A stretch of 64,000 nt of DNA from an uncultured Synergistales bacterium (GTDB taxonomy: Bacteria; Synergistota; Synergistia; Synergistales; Aminobacteriaceae). Both the position numbers and the translations under genes were made by a program. The stretch lies in assembly GCA_905234075.1 (NCBI GenBank), contig CAJOGI010000003.1, forward strand, positions 1 to 64,000. Reading direction: 5' to 3'. The notes beneath the pieces were generated by a model. That model saw nothing but the letters and a program-made list of their open reading frames with translations. It was not told where the DNA came from and searched no databases. Every line of letters begins with the position of its first letter. The first letter of the stretch is position 1. Shown piece after piece: positions 8,201 to 16,401 of the stretch.

Positions 8201-8862
8201 AAGAATTTGCGGACGCTCTGAAAAAATCTCAAGCCCTCGTTCTGCCCGGAGGCTTCTCAAACGGCGACGAACCTGACGGCTCAGGAAAATTCATCGCTAT
8301 ATTTTTACGAAGTCCCGCAGTCCGTGAGGCTCTTGAAAATTTAATCGATAAAAAAGGCGGTTTAGTCTGCGGAATTTGCAACGGCTTTCAGGCTCTTATT
8401 AAAACAGGTCTGCTTCCTTTCGGGCGTATCTGCGAACCTGACGAACTTTCAGCAACTTTGACTTTTAATAGAATTGGCCGTCATCAGTCAAGAATAATTT
8501 TCTCGCGGGTAATTCAAAATCATTCGGCTTGGCTAAGAAAAACAAAAATCGGCGAGGTTTATTCAATTCCTATTTCACACGGCGAGGGACGTTTTGCATG
8601 TTCTCAAGAGACGCTCGAAAAATTAATGTGTAACGGTCAGATCGCCGGACAGTACGCGGACATTGACGGCAATCCTTCAATGCTGACGCAGTATAATCCT
8701 TCGGGTTCATTCGGAGCGGTCGAGTGTCTTACTTCGCCGGACGGCCGCATAATCGGAAGAATGGGACATGTTGAACGCAACGGGCTTGGCCTTTATAAAA
8801 ATGTTCCCGGAAATTACGGAATAAAATTTTTTGAATCAGCCGTTGAATTTTTGAAGAATTAA
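5212..8862 (+). CDS. purL: Phosphoribosylformylglycinamidine synthase, single-chain type
   Basis: A 1216-residue enzyme that converts FGAR, glutamine and ATP to FGAM in purine synthesis. One chain carries everything that PurS, PurL and PurQ do elsewhere: an N-terminal PurS-like region (about 1-150), a linker with SDHCRHTTF near 205, two synthetase halves, and a glutaminase. In the glutaminase, Cys1056 in GICNGFQ is the nucleophile and SHGEGRF holds the partner His and Glu. This is the clostridial single-chain size. Two heptamer repeats have entered the frame at about residues 593-605 and 922-952, both between domains. The start follows AAGGAG at 12 bases. Confidence 0.95.
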   Translation: MPKVYRLYTERKDRENFEVTSLLNEIKNIQGNENISQVRILNRYDVEGLNDEMFATCRHAIFAEPFTDEILEKLPDDSEKILAVEFLPGQYDQRADAAEQCAMLLLGFRPIVKTARVYLFYGDINNFDGIKKFLINPVEAREASLELVVRDGGLGVKDIKFIELEKLTELKNLAMSREDLECCKKYFESEKRNPTETEIKVLDTYWSDHCRHTTFSTHIEEPEINDEKILEVYENYLSIRKKLGYPENKPVTLMDIATIGAKYLKSQGKLPDLVSSEENNACTVKINVDVDGEEQSWLLLFKNETHNHPTEIEPFGGAATCIGGAIRDPLSGRAYVYQAMRITGAASPFNPTMPGKLSQRSIITKAAAGYSSYGNQIGIPTGLVDEIYHEGYKAKRLEVGAVIAAVPEKNVIREKPSDGDLILLLGGKTGRDGIGGATGSSVSHNSSFIETRGAEVQKGNAPEERKLQRLFRNPDFTKLIKRCNDFGAGGVSVAVGELADGLDINLDAVPLKYAGLDGTEIAVSESQERMAVVVAEKDAERVKNLALSEDVQATVIARVNNSGRMRMTWRGKEIVNLSREFINSNGAARRISVRVRSEELGVRSEKTKDKNFLSDLNICSKRGLAERFDSTVGAHSVLMPFGGKFQKTPAQAMAAKIPVGNHETETCSVMSWGFDPCISEKNTFNGAYLAVLESLCKIIATGADLKKCWLTFQEYFGKPGENPERWGLPFGALLGALKAQLDFEVAAIGGKDSMSGSFTDINGKNFDVPPTLISFAVAVTDVKKILSPEFKCAGSKVILLEPSYDERGLPEKKSMLKIFDTIGKLNSDGKILACSVPTFGGVKAAIFKMCLGNNLGFEFTRTDFDERRGKFIIEISDDVNDFPVLGRVIEEPEIIFDGEKIILSEAEEIYNSPLENIFPTEITRNEELGIRNEVAKNNFSPLTPTSYLLTPACFLIPVFAGTNCEYETAKAIEKAGGRAKIFVVRTLTPDLMKSSAEEFADALKKSQALVLPGGFSNGDEPDGSGKFIAIFLRSPAVREALENLIDKKGGLVCGICNGFQALIKTGLLPFGRICEPDELSATLTFNRIGRHQSRIIFSRVIQNHSAWLRKTKIGEVYSIPISHGEGRFACSQETLEKLMCNGQIAGQYADIDGNPSMLTQYNPSGSFGAVECLTSPDGRIIGRMGHVERNGLGLYKNVPGNYGIKFFESAVEFLKN
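6992..7029 (+). repeat. Heptamer repeat inside purL, first in-frame insertion
   Basis: Five GTTAGGA/GTGAGGA units lie inside purL and are read in frame as a seven-residue periodic peptide (RSEELGV, repeated). The position matches the linker between the two synthetase halves, just after RRISVR and before a run of lysines that leads into conserved sequence. Confidence 0.85.
7979..8068 (+). repeat. Heptamer repeat inside purL, second in-frame insertion (inverted pair)
   Basis: A forward array (ATTAGGGATTAGGAATGA) and an inverted array (CTCCTACCTCCTACCTCCTAACTCC) face each other and can fold into a hairpin. They are translated as RNEELGIRNE and then LTPTSYLLTP. The insertion lies between the synthetase part and the glutaminase, which starts with VFAGTNCEYE. 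The frame stays open throughout. Confidence 0.87.
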
Positions 8863-8868
8863 AAAAAA

Positions 8869-8899
8869 CTCCTAACTCCTCATTCCTAATTCCTAACTG
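8869..8899 (+). repeat. Heptamer repeat after purL
   Basis: Four units of CTCCTAA/TTCCTAA immediately follow the purL stop. They precede the AAGGAG ribosome site of the next gene. Confidence 0.85.
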
Positions 8900-8923
8900 A
8901 AAATATAAAAGGAGTGTTAAATT

Positions 8924-11900
8924 TTGGATCGTAAAAATCTTGAACAATATCTTGGAAAAAATATTGAGATCATGTTAATGCCGGACGGGCGGAAAACTTC
9001 CGGCGTTCTTCTAAAATGCGAAGATGATCATATAGCTTTAGGCGATGAGTTATGGGTCTATCCCATGATATGGGGCGTGAAGCCTATAGCAGGGGCAGTT
9101 GAAGAAAAAATCCCTGAGCCCGTTGCCGAAGCTGCGCCTGCCATAGAAATAAAACCGGAGCCTGAGCCTGACGTTATAAAGTTTCAAAACGAGCTCGAAA
9201 AAATTTTCGACAATATGCGCGTGTCCTTAGAAACTTACACGTTAAATGCCGATTATGTTAGAAAATTTAGGACTAAAGGCCAAAGCAAAATTCAAACCAT
9301 AATTGAAAGTATCCTCACTAAATATCAATACGCTGTGAAGACTCACGAGGATAGGCCGTATTCTATGCGTATGCGCGAAATTCTCAACACAGCTTATAAC
9401 TTATGGAAAAACAATAAAAATATAATCGCTGCTTCAGAAATTTATGCGTTTGTTCTTTATCTGACGGGAGAAAGCGAACGAAGCGTAAAACTTTACATGA
9501 AAATTCATGATTTTCACGGAGCTTTTATGGCCTCATCGTCTGCCGCGTCAAAAATGCTTGCAAGCGTCTGCATAGCTGTGAGCGAACCTCTAACGCCTAA
9601 AAATTTAGCCGTGCTTTTGAAACTTGAGCCCCCACAGTTAGCTGCAGTCTTAAAATGGATACTCGATAACGCCTTAAAACCTGAAAGCGAGGTCGAATTT
9701 AATCACGCTGCCGCACTTGCATGGAAAATTCTAGGCTTTTCTTCGTGGGAAAATAAAGAGACTTTATGCAGCGAAGAAAATATTAAGGCGTTAAAAGAAT
9801 GGCTCGAAAATCAGCCGGCGGACGATAAAATTATTGAAGACGCTGTAAAAATTTCAGCAAAAGAAAATTTGCCGAAGCCCGAAGAAAAAGACCCCGTAAT
9901 AGACTGGAGCGAACAAAGACTTGACGGCGAATTTGAATTTTTTAACCTAAACCGCGATAAATTATACGGCTTCATAAAATGTCCAGTGCTGAAAAAATAT
10001 AATATCCCGTTAAGTTCTGAAAATTCCGTTTTCGTTCACTTCTATCAAATTCAAGACAGAGAACTCCGCAGAAAATTATTGACCGGCAAAAAAATGCACC
10101 CGCTTTTGCAAGTTAATTTCAAACTCGGAAGTAACACGCTGGGCCCGGCGGCTTATGATGTCCGCGAAAAAAATTACGACATTGAAAATATTTTGAAAGT
10201 AGATATGCAGTCGGCTTTATCTGAAGAGGGCGAGATAGATTTTTTTCGGCGGCATGACGAGATACCTTTCGGCAAAGTCAGAACGAAAAGCGGCGAGCTG
10301 TTCACTTTCAATGAAAATAATATTTCAGACCCGTTATTATTAGTTTTTCTTGAATATACCCCATCATCAGAAGGCCACCCCGTTCGTTTTACTCGCGGCG
10401 TTCTTAATAACGAGAGAGTACAAATTCATAATCTTGAATCCGCCGTGCCTTTCCCTGAAGATAAAGTAAAAGCGTGGCAGGCCGGAGGACTTATTGAGAA
10501 GGCACGCAGGCGAATGAATTTGCCGTCAGATGACAAAGAAATGAGCGAAGAAAATAACGCCGATTTTTACGACGAAATCACGCCTGAAATTGAAGAGCTT
10601 ATTAATCGCAGCTACGTTCCTTTAGAGCCTTATAATCCGGCCGGAGGAAATACTCAAGCCAGTCCGGTTGAAAATAAAATTCCTGAACAAACTCAAAACG
10701 GCGTAGAAACTTTCAACGAGCTTCCGAAATTTTTGCAGGATAAAATTTTAAGCGTCTCCATAGCCGGTAAATGCAGCACGGAATTTTTGGGCGATACTTT
10801 TTACAGGCGCGGCCATTTTAAGGAAGTCAAAGCAACTTATTTACAGCTCGTCAGCAGATTTAACAGCGAGGACTCACTATTAACTAACGCCGAACGTGCT
10901 GAAAGATGTTTTTTAATTGCGCGTTATGTCTATAATTTTTTCGCACTTGCCGACGATGTTGACATAAGGCTGTATTCTGCCGCCGACGAAGAAAATATAC
11001 GCATCATGGCATATAAAGGGCTTGAGTATTTAATTTATGCGGAGCTTGACGGCGCAAAAAAGAATGACGAAAATTACGACACAGCCCGACGCTACTGCCT
11101 TTTAAGAATTAACGAGGAGATACAAGTTGCCCGGCGCATCGATGACGACAACACGTGGTTTAGAATTTATATCTGCTCTTATTTTGTGAACGGCTTGAGA
11201 GTTCACCGCTCCGGCAAATGGTCTCCACAGGATATTTCGCTTGCAGGCAGCAGCCTTCTTGAGTGCAACGACTTCAAAAAATTTTTCGAGGGGCTCTTGG
11301 CTCTTGCTTACGTTACCGAGCCGACACTGCTTGAAGATACAATAATCTCTCTCATGTACAATCCAGAATATTCCGGTAGCCTCTTGAAAGAACTCGGAAT
11401 GAACTCAAGCGACGGAATATTATCTGAAAATCCCGGCGAATGCTTTGAAAAAGCTGTCGAAGAATATGCAAAGCGTAAAGATATTTTCTCGCTCGATCCT
11501 GACGTAAAACTTTCACCTGAAATCTTCAAAATTTTAAGTATTCAGTCCGCGCTCATTCGTTTAATTAAAAGGGAACTGCCCTACGTTTTGAGGACGAGCC
11601 CGGAAAAACTCGACGACGCTCTGAGAAAAGCAAACCCCATTCTCGATACAGAAGAGTATCAAAATTCTTTGGCCAAGACACGGAAAAAATATAACCCCGA
11701 TGCGGGGCTTCTTGATATTCTGCCGATTAATATACTCGGAAAAATTTTGGGGCAGTATTGGTGGCGGTTCTCTGTATTTTTTGACAACAAGCCTTTCGCT
11801 TCATATTGGGAAGAACGTTTCGAGAAGCTTCACTGGGTCAGAAATCCTGTCTTTCATGCGCACCCCGAGTACGTTAAAAAAGAGGACGTTGAAAAAGTTA

Positions 11901-11953
11901 AGGCAATCTGCCAAGAACTTACAACATGCCTCAGCAATGCCTTTAGAAGTTAG
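8924..11953 (+). CDS. Large RNA-associated protein: Sm-like, cold-shock-like and C-terminal HEPN regions
   Basis: A 1009-residue soluble protein that I do not recognise as one named family. Residues 6-53 read as an Sm-like fold (YLGKNIEIMLMPDGR, then GVLLKCEDDHIALG). Residues 332-413 resemble a cold-shock OB-fold (FFNLNRDKLYGFI, SVFVHF, LGPAAYDV), and 435-510 may be a degraded second copy. The middle is helical and TPR-like. The last 140 residues resemble Swt1-type HEPN domains, with R973 and H978 giving the RxxxxH motif in a WVRNPVFH segment. RNA binding or cleavage is inference. It starts with TTG behind AAGGAG. The last codons and stop merge with a heptamer repeat. Confidence 0.6.
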   Translation: MDRKNLEQYLGKNIEIMLMPDGRKTSGVLLKCEDDHIALGDELWVYPMIWGVKPIAGAVEEKIPEPVAEAAPAIEIKPEPEPDVIKFQNELEKIFDNMRVSLETYTLNADYVRKFRTKGQSKIQTIIESILTKYQYAVKTHEDRPYSMRMREILNTAYNLWKNNKNIIAASEIYAFVLYLTGESERSVKLYMKIHDFHGAFMASSSAASKMLASVCIAVSEPLTPKNLAVLLKLEPPQLAAVLKWILDNALKPESEVEFNHAAALAWKILGFSSWENKETLCSEENIKALKEWLENQPADDKIIEDAVKISAKENLPKPEEKDPVIDWSEQRLDGEFEFFNLNRDKLYGFIKCPVLKKYNIPLSSENSVFVHFYQIQDRELRRKLLTGKKMHPLLQVNFKLGSNTLGPAAYDVREKNYDIENILKVDMQSALSEEGEIDFFRRHDEIPFGKVRTKSGELFTFNENNISDPLLLVFLEYTPSSEGHPVRFTRGVLNNERVQIHNLESAVPFPEDKVKAWQAGGLIEKARRRMNLPSDDKEMSEENNADFYDEITPEIEELINRSYVPLEPYNPAGGNTQASPVENKIPEQTQNGVETFNELPKFLQDKILSVSIAGKCSTEFLGDTFYRRGHFKEVKATYLQLVSRFNSEDSLLTNAERAERCFLIARYVYNFFALADDVDIRLYSAADEENIRIMAYKGLEYLIYAELDGAKKNDENYDTARRYCLLRINEEIQVARRIDDDNTWFRIYICSYFVNGLRVHRSGKWSPQDISLAGSSLLECNDFKKFFEGLLALAYVTEPTLLEDTIISLMYNPEYSGSLLKELGMNSSDGILSENPGECFEKAVEEYAKRKDIFSLDPDVKLSPEIFKILSIQSALIRLIKRELPYVLRTSPEKLDDALRKANPILDTEEYQNSLAKTRKKYNPDAGLLDILPINILGKILGQYWWRFSVFFDNKPFASYWEERFEKLHWVRNPVFHAHPEYVKKEDVEKVKAICQELTTCLSNAFRS

Positions 11954-11993
11954 GAGTTAGGAAGTTTTTTTGTTCCTAATTCCTATTTGTTCC
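11947..11993. terminator. Heptamer repeat hairpin acting as a bidirectional terminator
   Basis: TTAGGAGTTAGGAA and TTCCTAATTCCTA form a 13-bp stem with one mismatch around a loop of seven T. It lies between two converging genes and covers the last codons of waaA, whose TAA stop is part of the repeat. The loop T-run supports a terminator role on the + strand; read-out on the - strand is less clear. Confidence 0.6.
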
Positions 11994-13267
11994 TCAATTT
12001 CGCTCCATGTTTTTTTTGCCGCGCCTCCGAGCGTCTTGAAATATTCGTCGCAATCCCTCAGAGCTTTGCTTGCTGCTCCTGCGTCAAGACGTTCTTCCCA
12101 TGCTTTTGCTAGTTCCGTGTCGCTGCTCACGCGCACGGCCGCGCCCATGTCGTCCATTCTTTCAGTGTCGGGAAAATCCGTCATGCAGGGCCCGTGAATT
12201 GCAGGTAGTCCGAACAAAGCCGGCTCAAAAGGATTTTGTCCGCCCTTCTCGACAAGGCTTCCACCGATAAAAACGGCATCAGCGACTGCGTAAAGCTCAA
12301 ATAAAATTCCTATCCTGTCAACAGCAATTACGTCAACGTCATTTAATTTTCTTTTGTCATTCTCAATTTGAGATAACAATTCCGCGTTAAGTTCCTGATA
12401 AGGCAGAACGGACGCGACTGTCATCAAAGCCCTTTCCGGGTGTCTGGGAACTATTATTAATCTCGCGTCGGGAAATTTTCTGCGGACAATCCTAAATGCT
12501 GAAATAACTATTTCATCTTCGCCCTGATGGGTACTACCTGCGACGAATAAAGGAGCATCGTTACGCCTAAGCCATTCCCATCTTTCCGGGCCCGTAATTT
12601 TTCTGCGGTCAAGCAGCGCGTCAACTTTACAGTCTCCTGTTACGATTATTTTTTCAGGCGGAACTCCCAACGCAATAAATTTTTCTTTGTCCTCTTCAAA
12701 ACGCACCATTAATTTTGTGAGCGCGTCAAGAACTCCGCGCCAAAACCATTTTGTGCGGCGAAGCCGTTTGAAACTTTTTTCGGATATTCTCCCGTTAGCA
12801 AGGAACGCCGGAATTTTTCTGGCTTTCAATTCTGCAAACATTTCCGGCCACAATTCCGTCTCCATTGAAATATAAATTAAAGGCTTAATATTATCGAGGG
12901 CCTGCGTTACGAATTTTTTTGTGTCAAACGGGCTGTAAAAAATTTTTTCGACGGCCCCCGACGCTAATAATCTTAATGCCATGTCGCGCCCGGTTATAGT
13001 TACCGTTGACAATACGCAGGGAAGAGGGCTCTTGCGTTTTATTCTCCGTATCAAAGAACTTGCCGATTGAACTTCGCCGACCGAGACGGCATGAATCCAC
13101 ACCGCGCCTTCAGGAACTCCGGAGATCTGTCCGAGTCTTTCTGAAATATCGTTTTTATATTTACGCTTTAAGATTTTAAGGCCGCCCAGCCTAAAAAATA
13201 TTCCGCCTAAAAATCTGTATAGAGCCATTCCGATTTTATATGAAGTAAATTTTTCTCTAAGAGCCAT
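11957..13267 (-). CDS. waaA: 3-deoxy-D-manno-octulosonic acid (Kdo) transferase
   Basis: A GT30-family enzyme that moves Kdo from CMP-Kdo to lipid IVA at the inner membrane. An N-terminal membrane-associating helix is followed by GAVWIHAVSVGEV near residues 55-67, the AFLANGRIS block near 135, VAGSTHQGEDEIV near 245, and the C-terminal SLVEKGGQNPFEPALFG donor-site block near 340. About 436 residues is the usual length. I chose ATG at 13267 because AAAGGA stands 7 bases upstream; an in-frame GTG lies 15 bases further out. The final residues (IGIRNKKTS) are encoded by the heptamer repeat. Confidence 0.92.
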   Translation of the reverse strand: MALREKFTSYKIGMALYRFLGGIFFRLGGLKILKRKYKNDISERLGQISGVPEGAVWIHAVSVGEVQSASSLIRRIKRKSPLPCVLSTVTITGRDMALRLLASGAVEKIFYSPFDTKKFVTQALDNIKPLIYISMETELWPEMFAELKARKIPAFLANGRISEKSFKRLRRTKWFWRGVLDALTKLMVRFEEDKEKFIALGVPPEKIIVTGDCKVDALLDRRKITGPERWEWLRRNDAPLFVAGSTHQGEDEIVISAFRIVRRKFPDARLIIVPRHPERALMTVASVLPYQELNAELLSQIENDKRKLNDVDVIAVDRIGILFELYAVADAVFIGGSLVEKGGQNPFEPALFGLPAIHGPCMTDFPDTERMDDMGAAVRVSSDTELAKAWEERLDAGAASKALRDCDEYFKTLGGAAKKTWSEIEEQIGIRNKKTS

Positions 13268-13430
13268 GATTTTTCCTTTCACGCTGAATTTTTTATAATT
13301 GCATATGGATTATAACGCACGGCGCGAAAAATAATTGCGGACGAAAATTATAAATCTCAACATAAAATATGATAAGATATAAAAACATGTCAGCTTTGTT
13401 AATAAAATAAAAGCGGAGGCCTTATAAAAA

Positions 13431-14357
13431 ATGCAGGAAGTCAAAAAAGTAACGACTGAAGTCGGAACAAATGAATGGCAGTTAGTTGTTTTTGTCTTGG
13501 GCGATCAGTCTTTTGCTATCAATGTCGATAAAACTCGCGAAATTTTACGCTGGCCCGGAGTCCGCTCAATTCCGGACGCGCCGGTTGCTCTTATAGGTAT
13601 AACGTCCGTGCGTGGCGAAGTTCTCCCTATGGTGGATTTGAGAATATTTTTAGGTATTCCCCCCGTTACGCCTATGGAGCAGAGCAAAGTTATAATAGCA
13701 GAGTTCAATGAAGTAAAATTAGGTTTTGTCGTTGACGCTGTAGAAAGAATTTACAGAATAAAATCAGAAGACCTTGACGCAAGCATGACAGGAAAGTATT
13801 TAGGCGACTGGATACTTTACGTCATAAAGCGCGACTCAAGAAATGTTCTTCTGCTTGATTATGAAGCGATCGTTCAGACAATCAGTCCGCAGTTAGTCAT
13901 TCAGCACAGCGGAGATCCAGGAAAAGCCGTAACGATGATGGAAGGCGTTGGACACCCCGGCGATTATCATATTATCGTGGCGGAAGACTCGCCGTTGATC
14001 CGCAAACAGGTTGAAGATGCTCTAATGGCCAGTGGCTTTACCGACCTTCATATATGCCAGGACGGAAAAGTTGCCTATGACGCAATAGTCGGGGCCGGCG
14101 AACGCTGCGACTTGTTAATTACAGACGTTGAAATGCCGCGTCTTGACGGCTTGACGCTTACAAGAAGAATAAAAGAAAATCCGGAAACGAAAAATATTCC
14201 GGTGATAGTTTTCTCCTCAATCATGGCTAACGATATAAAGAACAAGGCCGCCAGCGTCGGCGCAAACTATCAGGTAACGAAGCCCGAAATTACTCAGCTC
14301 GTCGAGTGCGTGGTTAAAGTTATCAGAGAAAAACAAGCAGTGGAGGAAGCAGTTTAA
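13431..14357 (+). CDS. cheV: CheV chemotaxis protein (CheW domain plus receiver)
   Basis: A 308-residue protein with a CheW-like domain (about residues 15-155) and a receiver domain (about 180-300). The CheW part has FVLGDQSFAINVDKTREIL and GITSVRGEVLPMVDLR; the receiver has the acidic EDS pocket and phospho-acceptor Asp232 in LLITDVEMPRLDG, with the conserved Ser and Lys after it. CheV couples chemoreceptors to CheA and adapts by phosphorylation. No other che gene is nearby. A -10-like TGATAAGAT at 13370 may be the promoter. Confidence 0.9.
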   Translation: MQEVKKVTTEVGTNEWQLVVFVLGDQSFAINVDKTREILRWPGVRSIPDAPVALIGITSVRGEVLPMVDLRIFLGIPPVTPMEQSKVIIAEFNEVKLGFVVDAVERIYRIKSEDLDASMTGKYLGDWILYVIKRDSRNVLLLDYEAIVQTISPQLVIQHSGDPGKAVTMMEGVGHPGDYHIIVAEDSPLIRKQVEDALMASGFTDLHICQDGKVAYDAIVGAGERCDLLITDVEMPRLDGLTLTRRIKENPETKNIPVIVFSSIMANDIKNKAASVGANYQVTKPEITQLVECVVKVIREKQAVEEAV

Positions 14358-14358
14358 T

Positions 14359-15048
14359 TTGTATTTGCCTTTTTGGAGTTCAGAACTTCAGGTAGAAATT
14401 TCTTCATGGTTCCCGTGGGGTAAAGATTATCAGCCCGTTTCTGTGAATAGATTTCATAGTAGCACGCTCCGAAGTATAGCCGCTTCCTGTTTGGATCTGG
14501 ATAGCGAGTTTCTTTTCGCGGCTTCTCCTCTTATGGGCTGCGTCGGCAATCTTTCGCGTGAAAAATTTTTTCGCTATGGTTCTGACAACATTTTACATCT
14601 TGGATTTTTAATGATTTTCGGCTTTTCTGAAAAAATTGAAAACGCTCTCACGTTTTCGCTTGCTACACTTAAGTCAGCGAAGGGCTTGAATATCGGCATA
14701 ACCTTCTGCACTTTTTTACGCGGAGGTGTCTTTGAGGGAAAAATGAAAGTTATAGCTATTGCCAGCGACGAGCCTTTTTATGACTGCTCAGGCTATCTCG
14801 AGGGACTTGACGGAGTTCTGGGTGAAATAAAAAAATTTTATCGTACTCCGAATATTTCATATTATGCCGAAAAATTTGGCTACGACAGATTTCTAATGGA
14901 CTGGGAAAATATTAATCCGTATGATCTTAGGATAAATCAGATTATGTCTGAGCTTCAAGACAACGGCGCACGGGAAATTGTCGGAGGTTCTCCCAAAATA
15001 GATTTTCCGTCGTTCTTCGGCCTTGCGATTGCGACAGTTGAAAAATAA
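14359..15048 (+). CDS. Conserved protein of unknown function next to cheV
   Basis: A 229-residue protein that starts with TTG 11 bases after the GGAGG that overlaps the end of cheV, so it is probably co-translated. No family is recognised. It lacks a signal peptide; hydrophobic stretches such as HLGFLMIFGF look like core strands, not membrane helices. Position between cheV and rpoD gives no firm function, although a link to signalling is possible. Confidence 0.55.
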   Translation: MYLPFWSSELQVEISSWFPWGKDYQPVSVNRFHSSTLRSIAASCLDLDSEFLFAASPLMGCVGNLSREKFFRYGSDNILHLGFLMIFGFSEKIENALTFSLATLKSAKGLNIGITFCTFLRGGVFEGKMKVIAIASDEPFYDCSGYLEGLDGVLGEIKKFYRTPNISYYAEKFGYDRFLMDWENINPYDLRINQIMSELQDNGAREIVGGSPKIDFPSFFGLAIATVEK

Positions 15049-15087
15049 TTTATAAAACTAAAATTTCAGAAAGGAGAAATGAATATT

Positions 15088-16392
15088 TTGGCTCCTAAAA
15101 AAAGCAGCGGCAGAAAAAAGAAAAACAAAGAGGTAGTCAACCAGAAAAAGGAAAATGAATTTGGCCTCGATACAGGGCAGGATATTGAAGCCGGTAATTA
15201 CATTGGAGGCGATTTTGAGGGCGAACCTTTTGTGGACGACGTGGAAGGAGTCGGAGCCGAATTTGATCTGGACGAAGATAAAATTGGGAAATCTGGCAGT
15301 TCTTCCCCTGCCGGGCGTAGCAACGCCGATGTCAACGATCTCATAGATGAAGGACGCGGCAGAGGCTATGTTACAGCAGACGACATAGAGCGGCATATTC
15401 CTGTAGAAAAATGGGACGCTGATACTCTCGACAGCATATTCACGAATTTGCAGGAAATGGGAGTTGATCTTGTTGACAAGGCTAATATCGGCAATATTCC
15501 CACGCCCAACGATTCACGCGAGGAATTTATCCCGACGATTGACAGCGAACTTTCAAAACTTGATGACATACCATTAACCGATCCAGTTAGAATGTATTTA
15601 AGAGAGATCGGCAAAGTTTCGCTCCTGACAGCCGCCGAAGAAGTCGAATTGGCAAAGAAAATGGAAGCAGGCGATGTTGCGGCCAAGCAGCGTTTAATTG
15701 ACGCTAATTTGAGACTTGTCGTAAGCATCGCAAAAAAATATATAGGACGCGGCATGTTATTTCTTGATTTAATTCAAGAGGGAAATTTAGGCTTAATTCG
15801 CGCCGTTGAAAAATTCGATTACAGACGCGGCTTCAAGTTCAGTACTTACGCAACATGGTGGATACGTCAGGCAATTACGCGAGCCATTGCTGACCAAGCG
15901 AGGACTATACGTGTCCCCGTTCACATGGTCGAGACGATTAATAAAATGGTTAGAGTTTCGCGTCTGCTAGTCCAAGAACTTGGACGCGAACCCTCAGACG
16001 AAGAGATAGCAAGAAAAATGGGCATAGACCCTTCTCGCGTTGAAGAAATACGCAGAATTTCACAGCTTCCCGTCTCGCTTGAAACGCCTATAGGCGAAGA
16101 AGAAGACAGCCAGCTTGGAGATTTTATTGAAGATCACGAACTGCCAAGTCCGGACGAGGCAGCTGCAGGACATTTGCTGCATGAACAGATTGAAGACATG
16201 CTCGACACCCTTTCAGACCGCGAGAGGGAAGTTTTGCACTATAGATTTGGACTTGAGGACGGGCACTCTTACACACTTGAGGAAGTCGGGAAAAAATTTA
16301 ACGTAACACGCGAAAGAATAAGACAGATAGAGGCAAAGGCACTCCGAAAACTGCGCCAGCCGAGCAAAAAATTAAAAGATTATTTAGATTAA
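15088..16392 (+). CDS. rpoD: Housekeeping sigma factor, sigma-70
   Basis: A primary sigma factor of about 434 residues. Region 1.1-like sequence ([20 protein letters not shown]) follows an acidic, lysine-started tail. Region 1.2 has [17 protein letters not shown]; region 2 has [37 protein letters not shown] and [12 protein letters not shown]; regions 3 and 4 end with [24 protein letters not shown] stands only 2 bases before the ATG at 15079, but 11 bases before TTG at 15088, so I prefer the TTG. Either start changes only three residues. Confidence 0.95.
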   Translation: MAPKKSSGRKKKNKEVVNQKKENEFGLDTGQDIEAGNYIGGDFEGEPFVDDVEGVGAEFDLDEDKIGKSGSSSPAGRSNADVNDLIDEGRGRGYVTADDIERHIPVEKWDADTLDSIFTNLQEMGVDLVDKANIGNIPTPNDSREEFIPTIDSELSKLDDIPLTDPVRMYLREIGKVSLLTAAEEVELAKKMEAGDVAAKQRLIDANLRLVVSIAKKYIGRGMLFLDLIQEGNLGLIRAVEKFDYRRGFKFSTYATWWIRQAITRAIADQARTIRVPVHMVETINKMVRVSRLLVQELGREPSDEEIARKMGIDPSRVEEIRRISQLPVSLETPIGEEEDSQLGDFIEDHELPSPDEAAAGHLLHEQIEDMLDTLSDREREVLHYRFGLEDGHSYTLEEVGKKFNVTRERIRQIEAKALRKLRQPSKKLKDYLD

Positions 16393-16401
16393 TTTAATAA
16401 A

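Noticed and set aside
11700-11960. A second frame within the end of the HEPN-type gene
   Set aside because: No ribosome site and no recognisable sequence; the longer frame holds the conserved HEPN motif.
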